Below are positions 58,104 through 64,000 of a stretch of DNA of 64,000 nucleotides, piece after piece. A model generated the notes under the pieces. It ran no database searches. It saw only the letters and a list, made by a program, of their open reading frames with translations, and was not told the origin of the DNA. The stretch covers positions 129,522 through 193,521 of the forward strand of contig NZ_JANIGO010000002.1 of NCBI RefSeq assembly GCF_024518835.1. Reading direction: 5' to 3'. The position numbers and the translations under genes were made by a program. Source of the stretch: Limnobacter humi (lineage in GTDB: Bacteria > Pseudomonadota > Gammaproteobacteria > Burkholderiales > Burkholderiaceae_B). Positions within the stretch are counted from its first letter, which is position 1. Each line of letters begins with the position of its first letter.

Positions 58104-59702
58104 TTAGTGCAGGCCCTGGCTTTGACGGTATTCGTCAAACGTGCCCCGGTAGTCCACGATTCCGTCCTCCCGCATTTCAATAATGCGGGTGGCGATGCCT
58201 TCAATAAACTGCCGGTCATGAGACACCACAAACACGGTGCCCTCGTACTTCTCCAGCGCATATTGCAGGCTTTCAATGCTTTCCATGTCCAAGTGGTTGG
58301 TGGGTTCGTCCATCAACAGCACGTTGTGGCGGCCCAGCATCAAACGACCAAAGACCAAGCGGTTTTTCTCCCCGCCTGAACACACCTTGGCCTGTTTGGT
58401 GATGTCGTCCTGACTAAACAACAAGCGGCCCAAAATGCTGCGAATGGCTTGGTCGTCATCGCCGTCCTGGCCATAACGCTCCATCCACTCGGTCAGGTTC
58501 AGGCCAGCTTGAAATTCATCGCTCACGTCCTGCGCCATGTAACCCAGGTTGGCATTTTCGGACCACTTCACTTCACCCGCCGTGGGTTGCATCACTTGCG
58601 CCAGCAGCTTGAGCAAGGTTGTTTTACCGGTTCCGTTGCCACCCACAATGCCGACTTTATCGCCAGCTTCAATCATAAGGCTTAAGCGTTTGATCACGGC
58701 ATTGTCGCCGTAGCTGTGGCTGACAGTGTCCAGCTCAACCGCCAAGCGGTGCATCTTCTTGGTCTGCTCAAACCGAATGAAGGGGTTTTGCCGAGAAGAC
58801 GGTTTGAGCACCACCGTATCGGCCTTGATTTTTTCAATCTGTTTCTGGCGCGAGGTGGCCTGTCGAGCTTTCGATTTGTTGGCGGCAAAGCGGCGAACAA
58901 AGTCTTGCAGATCGGAAATACGTTCCTTGGCACGCGCATTGGCGGCTTGTGCTCGCTCACGGGCCTGTGCTGCGGCCAGCATGTAGTCGTCGTAATTGCC
59001 AGGCACAATTTGCAGCGTGCCGTAATCCAGGTCGGCCATGTGGGTGCACACCGCATTTAAAAAGTGACGGTCGTGGGAAATGATGATCATCGTGCTTTCA
59101 TATTCGTTCAGCACGTCTTCCAACCAGGCAATGGTGTTGATGTCCAGGTTGTTGGTGGGTTCGTCCAGCAGCAACACGTCTGGCTTCGAAAACAGCGCTT
59201 GGGCCAACAACACCCGCAGCTTCCAGCCCGGAGCGATCTCGCTCATCAAACCCGTGTGCTGCTCAGTTGGGATGCCGGCACCCAGCAGCAATTGCCCTGC
59301 CCTGGCCTCGGCTTCATAGCCACCGTACTCGGCATAGACAGTCTCCAGGTCAGCAGCGCGCATGTAATCTTCATCTGTAGCCTCTGGGTTCGCATACAGC
59401 GCATCCCGCTCGGTCATGGCTGCCCACATTTCCTTGTGGCCCATCATCACCACATCCAGTACCCTGAAATCTTCAAATGCAAACTGGTCTTGGCTCAATT
59501 TACCCAGGCGCACATTGGGATCCACCACCACCGTGCCATGGCTAGGTTCCAGGTCGCCGCCCAGAATTTTCATCAAGGTGGATTTGCCGCAACCATTGGC
59601 ACCGATCAGGCCATAGCGGTTGCCTTCGCCAAATTTGGCATTGATGTTTTCAAACAGGGGTTTGGCACCAAATTGAATGGTGATATTCGCTGCTGTGAGC
59701 AT
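58104..59702 (-). CDS. ybiT: ABC-F ATPase YbiT
   Basis: 532 residues with two ABC domains. Walker A is GANGCGKST and GGNGTGKTT; the signature motifs and two DEPTN boxes are visible. It is nearly collinear with E. coli YbiT, including the [12 protein letters not shown] linker and [14 protein letters not shown] proteins act on the ribosome E site. An in-frame ATG at 59702 lies 65 bp from the ldcA stop. Confidence 0.95.
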   Translation of the reverse strand: MLTAANITIQFGAKPLFENINAKFGEGNRYGLIGANGCGKSTLMKILGGDLEPSHGTVVVDPNVRLGKLSQDQFAFEDFRVLDVVMMGHKEMWAAMTERDALYANPEATDEDYMRAADLETVYAEYGGYEAEARAGQLLLGAGIPTEQHTGLMSEIAPGWKLRVLLAQALFSKPDVLLLDEPTNNLDINTIAWLEDVLNEYESTMIIISHDRHFLNAVCTHMADLDYGTLQIVPGNYDDYMLAAAQARERAQAANARAKERISDLQDFVRRFAANKSKARQATSRQKQIEKIKADTVVLKPSSRQNPFIRFEQTKKMHRLAVELDTVSHSYGDNAVIKRLSLMIEAGDKVGIVGGNGTGKTTLLKLLAQVMQPTAGEVKWSENANLGYMAQDVSDEFQAGLNLTEWMERYGQDGDDDQAIRSILGRLLFSQDDITKQAKVCSGGEKNRLVFGRLMLGRHNVLLMDEPTNHLDMESIESLQYALEKYEGTVFVVSHDRQFIEGIATRIIEMREDGIVDYRGTFDEYRQSQGLH

Positions 59703-59766
59703 AAGTCTCTGAGAGATTGGGAATTTTCAGGAAGTGCGCATTATACACGCACCAACCTTGCAACCT

Positions 59767-60729
59767 TCACAAGTTCTGGGTCAAGCGGCAGGCAATGCCA
59801 CGGCTGGCATCCACCGTCAACTTTCCCTCCACGCCTTGAAAGAAGCAAGCCTTGGGTGTGGTGTGCCCAAATGGAAAGTCGGTCAGTATGGGAACGCGCT
59901 TTGTGTTGTTGCTGCGGGATTCTCGATCCAGCGCTGCTTGAACGCAAGCAATCGCATCGGGCAATGCGTACCCACCATCATGAAGGGACGGTGCAGGCTC
60001 CGAACATTGACCCACCAGTACTGCTTGTTGCTGCCCCAATATGCCTGCCTGCTGCAATTGCAACAACATTCGTTCTATTCGGTAAACAGGTTCATTGACA
60101 TCCTCCAGCACCAAAATGCCACCCGTGATGGCCGGTAACCATGGCGTGCCCAACACGCTGCACAACATGGCCAGGTTACCACCCCACACCGGCCCAATAA
60201 CCTCCAGTTGATCACCTTGGACAAGGGGATTGACCCGCTGACATTCCCAATCAATCTCAACACGTCCGTCATGAACAGCTGTTTGGAAGTGCCGTAGCGT
60301 GGTGGGGTGAATACCCTCAGCCCCACCAAAGTCAAAGCACACCATGGGGCCATGCAACAACTGGAGTGGGATGGCACTTTGTGCCATCAAACCCAATTGC
60401 AAAGCCGTTACATCACTGTGTCCGCACAGCACATGACCGTGCGAACGCAGCTGCTCGGCCAGGGTGGCCCATGGTAACCCGGGTAACAAACGCGTTAAAC
60501 CATAGCCACCGCGTGTGGCCATCAATAGTTGGGCCCCAGACGCATTGGCTGCGTCCACAATCGCTTGCAAACGTTGTTCGTCACTGCCGGCAAAGCGCTG
60601 CTCTCGCAAACAAGCCTCGGGCGACTCACTGACGTCAAAGCCAACCACCCGCAAGGCATCAAGCCCGCGCTGGTAGGCCTCGGTATCGATGATGGCTCCA
60701 CTGGGAGAAAACACCCACACCTTGTTCAT
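59767..60729 (-). CDS. ldcA: Muramoyltetrapeptide (LD-)carboxypeptidase
   Basis: 320 residues, family S66. The nucleophile is S105 in CGHSDVTAL, with GGYG at 74-77; a Glu and a His in the C-terminal half complete the triad. Removes D-Ala from recycled tetrapeptides, the same wall-recycling pathway as nagZ. The ATG overlaps the tadA stop by 4 nt. Confidence 0.93.
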   Translation of the reverse strand: MNKVWVFSPSGAIIDTEAYQRGLDALRVVGFDVSESPEACLREQRFAGSDEQRLQAIVDAANASGAQLLMATRGGYGLTRLLPGLPWATLAEQLRSHGHVLCGHSDVTALQLGLMAQSAIPLQLLHGPMVCFDFGGAEGIHPTTLRHFQTAVHDGRVEIDWECQRVNPLVQGDQLEVIGPVWGGNLAMLCSVLGTPWLPAITGGILVLEDVNEPVYRIERMLLQLQQAGILGQQQAVLVGQCSEPAPSLHDGGYALPDAIACVQAALDRESRSNNTKRVPILTDFPFGHTTPKACFFQGVEGKLTVDASRGIACRLTQNL

Positions 60730-61499
60730 ACATAGTCCTTCCACGATCGTACAGGCTCACCGTCCAAATAATCACACAAGCTATCGATGACCGCAGCCTG
60801 AATCCGATTGCCTTGGGCTTTTAGCGTTAGAACCAATTCACGAAGCCGTCTCGTTTGTTGCGCCAGATCTGGCTTCAAAAAATCACCGCCACTGTGCAAC
60901 CCCAATTGATTCAGCAGCACCACAGTGTCTTTGTTCACATTGGGCAGGTCAGCCAGCTGTTTAAGCTGTCGCAGGGTCGTCTCGCGCCCCTGACGTTTCG
61001 CTTTAAAAAACGCGCTGAGCAAATCGGTGGATGCGGCTTCCATGCAGCCAGTTTCAAAACGGCAGCCATGCCAAGCCTCTGAATCATCGAATAAGCTCAA
61101 GGTTTGAGCCAGATTGTCATGAAAACGGGACTGCGGACTGCCCACCACCACACGACCAATGCGTGCGTGCAAAATGGCACCCAGACACATTAAACAGGGT
61201 TGCAGGGTGACGTAAAGGGTGGCCGCTGAGCCCAAGCGATAATTGGCCGAGTGCTGACACGCTTCCTGAATCGCTTGAAGTTCCGCATGGGCGCAAGGGT
61301 TGTTCAGTCGAATCGGTGCGTTGCGCCCCCTGCCCAGCACCGCGTTATCGCACACCAACACGGCCCCGATGGGTACCTCGCCTTCACTGGCGGCCAGACG
61401 CGCCTGCGCGAGGGCCTCGTGCATGAAACGCTCGTCGACTGCGTTGTGCTGATGTTGTTTCAACACAAATTTGTTCAATGGACGGGTGCCCAACACCAT
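60726..61499 (-). CDS. tadA: tRNA adenosine(34) deaminase with C-terminal TfoX-C-like extension
   Basis: 257 residues against the usual ~165. The deaminase core has zinc H71, catalytic E73 (HAELQAI) and C102/C105 (PCLMCLGAI). It converts A34 to inosine in tRNA-Arg. The last ~80 residues (from about 178) contain LPNVNKDTVVLLNQLGL, which resembles the TfoX C-terminal helix-hairpin-helix-type domain. This gene is the last chromosomal gene before the resistance segment. GGAG lies 10 nt before the ATG at 61499. Confidence 0.92.
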   Translation of the reverse strand: MVLGTRPLNKFVLKQHQHNAVDERFMHEALAQARLAASEGEVPIGAVLVCDNAVLGRGRNAPIRLNNPCAHAELQAIQEACQHSANYRLGSAATLYVTLQPCLMCLGAILHARIGRVVVGSPQSRFHDNLAQTLSLFDDSEAWHGCRFETGCMEAASTDLLSAFFKAKRQGRETTLRQLKQLADLPNVNKDTVVLLNQLGLHSGGDFLKPDLAQQTRRLRELVLTLKAQGNRIQAAVIDSLCDYLDGEPVRSWKDYV

Positions 61500-61815
61500 G
61501 GACTGACTTTACTCCCACTCTATTGTAAACAAGACATTTTTATCTTTTATATTCAATGGCTTATTTTCCTGCTAATTGGTAATACCATGAAAAATACCAT
61601 GCTCAGAAAAGGCTTAACAATATTTTGAAAAATTGCCTACTGAGCGCTGCCGCACAGCTCCATAGGCCGCTTTCCTGGCTTTGCTTCCAGATGTATACTC
61701 TTCTGCTCCTGCAGCTAATGGATCACCGCAAACAGGTTACTCGCCTGGGGATTCCCTTTCGACCCGAGCATCCGTATGAGACTCATGCTCGATTATTATT
61801 ATTATAGAAGCCCCC
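61500..61815. other. Junction interval between tadA and the sul2 segment
   Basis: 316 bp with no convincing gene. The left part (to about 61630) is AT-rich, holds the tadA promoter on the minus strand, and has AATACCATG repeated at 61581 and 61593. The right part (from about 61640) reads like the conserved lead-in to sul2 known from resistance plasmids and should carry the sul2 promoter. The break between chromosome and mobile DNA lies somewhere in between; I cannot fix it by eye. Confidence 0.6.
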
Positions 61816-62631
61816 ATGAATAAATCGCTCATCATTTTCGGCATCGTCAACATAACCTCGGACAGTTTCTCCGATGGAGGCCGGTATCTGGCGCCAGACG
61901 CAGCCATTGCGCAGGCGCGTAAGCTGATGGCCGAGGGGGCAGATGTGATCGACCTCGGTCCGGCATCCAGCAATCCCGACGCCGCGCCTGTTTCGTCCGA
62001 CACAGAAATCGCGCGTATCGCGCCGGTGCTGGACGCGCTCAAGGCAGATGGCATTCCCGTCTCGCTCGACAGTTATCAACCCGCGACGCAAGCCTATGCC
62101 TTGTCGCGTGGTGTGGCCTATCTCAATGATATTCGCGGTTTTCCAGACGCTGCGTTCTATCCGCAATTGGCGAAATCATCTGCCAAACTCGTCGTTATGC
62201 ATTCGGTGCAAGACGGGCAGGCAGATCGGCGCGAGGCACCCGCTGGCGACATCATGGATCACATTGCGGCGTTCTTTGACGCGCGCATCGCGGCGCTGAC
62301 GGGTGCCGGTATCAAACGCAACCGCCTTGTCCTTGATCCCGGCATGGGGTTTTTTCTGGGGGCTGCTCCCGAAACCTCGCTCTCGGTGCTGGCGCGGTTC
62401 GATGAATTGCGGCTGCGCTTCGATTTGCCGGTGCTTCTGTCTGTTTCGCGCAAATCCTTTCTGCGCGCGCTCACAGGCCGTGGTCCGGGGGATGTCGGGG
62501 CCGCGACACTCGCTGCAGAGCTTGCCGCCGCCGCAGGTGGAGCTGACTTCATCCGCACACACGAGCCGCGCCCCTTGCGCGACGGGCTGGCGGTATTGGC
62601 GGCGCTGAAAGAAACCGCAAGAATTCGTTAA
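61816..62631 (+). CDS. sul2: Sulfonamide-resistant dihydropteroate synthase Sul2
   Basis: 271 residues, the exact length of Sul2, and I recognise the sequence as this gene. It makes dihydropteroate while excluding sulfonamides. DHPS motifs are NITSDSFSDGG at the N-terminus, DLGPASSNPDA and VSRKSFLRAL. The start ATG follows a short TAT-repeat stretch. It is followed at 86 nt by a glmM stub, its usual partner, and convergent ISCR2. Base composition is more GC-rich than the flanking chromosome. Confidence 0.98.
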   Translation: MNKSLIIFGIVNITSDSFSDGGRYLAPDAAIAQARKLMAEGADVIDLGPASSNPDAAPVSSDTEIARIAPVLDALKADGIPVSLDSYQPATQAYALSRGVAYLNDIRGFPDAAFYPQLAKSSAKLVVMHSVQDGQADRREAPAGDIMDHIAAFFDARIAALTGAGIKRNRLVLDPGMGFFLGAAPETSLSVLARFDELRLRFDLPVLLSVSRKSFLRALTGRGPGDVGAATLAAELAAAAGGADFIRTHEPRPLRDGLAVLAALKETARIR

Positions 62632-62717
62632 CTGCACATTCGGGATATTTCTCTATATTCGCGGTTCAGCAGGCATGTCCCCTTTGAGGGCGACCCGACG
62701 ACAGGATAATCGACCTT

Positions 62718-62960
62718 ATGGTGCGCAAATATTTCGGCACAGACGGTATTCGTGGCAAAGCCAACGAAGGCGCGATGACGGCGGAAACCGCCTTGCGCGT
62801 CGGCATGGCGGCTGGCCGTGTCTTTCGTCGCGGTGACCACCGCCATCGTGTCGTGATCGGCAAGGATACGCGCCTGTCGGGCTATATGCTTGAACCCGCG
62901 CTCACAGCCGGTTTCACCTCGATGGGCATGGACGTATTCCTTTTTGGCCCGCTGCCGACA
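62718..62960 (+). pseudogene. glmM: 5' stub of glmM (phosphoglucosamine mutase), cut by ISCR2
   Basis: The first 81 residues match GlmM closely ([39 protein letters not shown]). Similarity stops after LPT at about 62960; the frame then runs into unrelated residues to 63020. The catalytic Ser loop of GlmM is missing, so the product is inactive. This is the well-known remnant of the folP-glmM pair from which sul2 came. The style of the N-terminus suggests an alphaproteobacterium-like donor, which is inference. Confidence 0.93.
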
Positions 62961-63195
62961 ACGTATAGGAAGAATAAACGCCCTTTTCACCCAAGTCCAA
63001 CAGCTTTGGACCGCAGTTGACTCTTTCGACACCCCTGCGATGCAACCCAATCCGGCTGACGGGGAGCCAGCAACGCTGAAAATTTACCCTCCTCTTTCCC
63101 ACTAGCGGCTCCTTTTCCGACAACCAGCACGGCGGATCCCTGCCGCGGCGCTGTGAACGCAGCATTTTGATTGGTATCGTTGGCCTTCAGGCTCG
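62961..63195. mobile_element. ISCR2 3' non-coding end (oriIS side)
   Basis: 235 bp between the glmM break and the transposase stop. On the minus strand it ends GGGCGTTTATTCTTCCTATA, a right-end pattern as I recall for IS91-like elements. The rolling-circle origin is expected here, downstream of the transposase gene. Confidence 0.75.
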
Positions 63196-64000
63196 TCAGT
63201 CAAACAGACCCAGGAGCAGCTCAGCCGGTGGCGCCCGGCTTTCGGGTAACGCCCTGGTCCCGCTGGTTTCGGCTTTGTGCTTCAGGTGATCAAGGATCTG
63301 CTTGATCACTATAGGGTCTTCAATGCAGGCGATGACTTTCATGGCGCCGCCGCAGCCGCTGCAGATCTCGATGTCGATATTGAAAACACGCTTGAGCCGT
63401 TGCGCCCATGTCATCGACGCTCGCCGTTGTGCTGGTGTTGCCGGTTCATCAGCCACCCTGACCTTGTTGCCCCTGCCCCGTTTTGCCGGCGTGACCAACG
63501 CCCGGTGCCGACTGTTGGGTGCGAACACCCCGTGGAAGCGGGTTAGGTTGACTCTGGGCTTCGGTACCAGGGCGGCCAGCCTTGCAATGAAATCCAATGG
63601 TTCGAAAATGACGTGCGTGGTGCCGTCCCGGTACGGCGTCTTGAGCTGGTAGCGCACGTTGCCGCCTCGTGTTAACGACAGCCGCTTCTCGGATACCGCC
63701 GGGCGGCTGATGTACCGGCACAGCCGTTCGAGCTTCTTGCGTTCATCGGCCCTGGCCGCCACGCCGGCGTGCAGGCTGGACCCGGCTACCTTGCCAATCC
63801 CGTCACCGAACGGATCACCACTGGTCGGCAGAGTTTGCAAAGTGAACACCTTTCGCCCCGCCTGTGAACCGACAGCGATACGGTAAGTGATCGAGTGCCC
63901 CAGCAGGGGTGTCATCGGGTCGTCATCCACCGCATCCGAGGCCAGATAGCTGTTTTCGACATCCCGTTCCAGCAGGCCTTGCCGTTCCAGATAGCGACCC
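63196..64000 (-). CDS. ISCR2 (IS91-family) rolling-circle transposase, C-terminal part
   Basis: About 268 codons of the C-terminal half of an IS91-like transposase, open to the right edge. Visible blocks are HSITYRIAVGSQAG, RYISRPAVSEKRL, the Arg/Lys stretch around TPAKRGRGN, and ICSGCGG near the C-terminus. The N-terminal zinc finger is outside the window. It points toward sul2 and away from the rest of the element. A GTG at 63930 is an internal codon, not the start. Confidence 0.95.
   Translation of the reverse strand, partial: GRYLERQGLLERDVENSYLASDAVDDDPMTPLLGHSITYRIAVGSQAGRKVFTLQTLPTSGDPFGDGIGKVAGSSLHAGVAARADERKKLERLCRYISRPAVSEKRLSLTRGGNVRYQLKTPYRDGTTHVIFEPLDFIARLAALVPKPRVNLTRFHGVFAPNSRHRALVTPAKRGRGNKVRVADEPATPAQRRASMTWAQRLKRVFNIDIEICSGCGGAMKVIACIEDPIVIKQILDHLKHKAETSGTRALPESRAPPAELLLGLFD

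Larger units (their letters stand above)
61640..64000. mobile_element. sul2 - glmM stub - ISCR2 resistance segment (continues past the window)
   Basis: Three linked parts in the order widely known from plasmids and genomic islands: sul2 (+), truncated glmM (+), ISCR2 (-). The left limit is approximate. It lies directly upstream of tadA, replacing whatever normally precedes that gene. Confidence 0.88.

Noticed and set aside
59064..60098. 344-codon open frame on the plus strand opposite ybiT and ldcA
   Set aside because: It spans two well-supported minus-strand genes and their gap and shows no protein family features.
61625..61807. 60-codon ORF just before sul2
   Set aside because: It lies in the sul2 lead-in, lacks a ribosome site and its translation is low complexity; the same DNA upstream of sul2 elsewhere is treated as promoter.
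63930..63932. GTG taken as the start of the ISCR2 transposase
   Set aside because: The frame continues upstream to the window edge with sequence that fits the same transposase, so the GTG is an internal Val codon.

Overview
The window looks like a chromosomal segment of a betaproteobacterium of the order Burkholderiales. The support is gene order: yceF | yceD-rpmF-plsX-fabH-fabD-fabG-acpP-fabF-rpoE-rseA-rseB-mucD-lepA-lepB-rnc-era-recO-pdxJ-acpS-nagZ, and a five-gene formate dehydrogenase cluster with a small TAT protein. The moderate GC content would fit a genus such as Limnobacter, but that is an inference from memory. The last ~2.4 kb is foreign: a sul2 sulfonamide-resistance gene, the 5' stub of a foreign glmM and the 3' half of an ISCR2 (IS91-like) transposase that runs off the right edge.

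Layout. 1-6732: formate dehydrogenase operon (iron-sulfur protein, TorD-type chaperone, TAT peptide, Mo/W catalytic subunit with Cys in place of Sec, Fe-S subunit, small lipoprotein, cytochrome b subunit), closed by a clear terminator. 6788-10245: rne on the minus strand with its own terminator and a long, structured leader. 10246-13254: rluC, HAD phosphatase, Rieske protein and S49 peptidase in an overlapping operon. 13258-14536 (minus): a tetrapyrrole-methylase-family methyltransferase and yceF. 14670-32549: the lipid synthesis / ribosome / envelope-stress / RNA-processing block, all on the plus strand. 32652-36473 (minus): ppiC-type isomerase, bolA, yciB, msrB, selO. 36594-38607: an acyl-CoA ligase and a Dabb protein. 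38595-40631 (minus): a tightly overlapping TANGO2/NRDE, DUF4936-like and ygfZ trio. 40774-45403: mltG, tmk, holB, pilZ, tatD, ankyrin protein. 45436-47058 (minus): an Aer-like chemoreceptor. 47059-50687: a 0.7-kb regulatory interval, then a narK-type nitrate transporter and a PP2C-phosphatase/kinase fusion. 50749-58087: an S8 protease with a GlyGly-CTERM-like tail, small and TPR proteins, a SIMPL protein, an AI-2E/PerM permease and purT. 58104-61499 (minus): ybiT, ldcA and tadA. 61500-64000: the sul2/glmM-stub/ISCR2 segment.

The observation I consider strongest beyond plain annotation is the narK leader. Two adjacent hairpins, each with a six-nucleotide loop, precede a long intrinsic terminator with a T6 tract that ends 32 nt before the narK start codon. 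This is the architecture expected for an ANTAR-protein (NasT/NasR) antitermination switch on nitrate assimilation. Other points of note are a terminator-like hairpin abutting a lepA start that has no Shine-Dalgarno sequence, a TadA with a TfoX-C-like tail, a perfect 14-bp palindrome in the rne/rluC divergent region, and capture of a sulfonamide-resistance segment immediately upstream of tadA.
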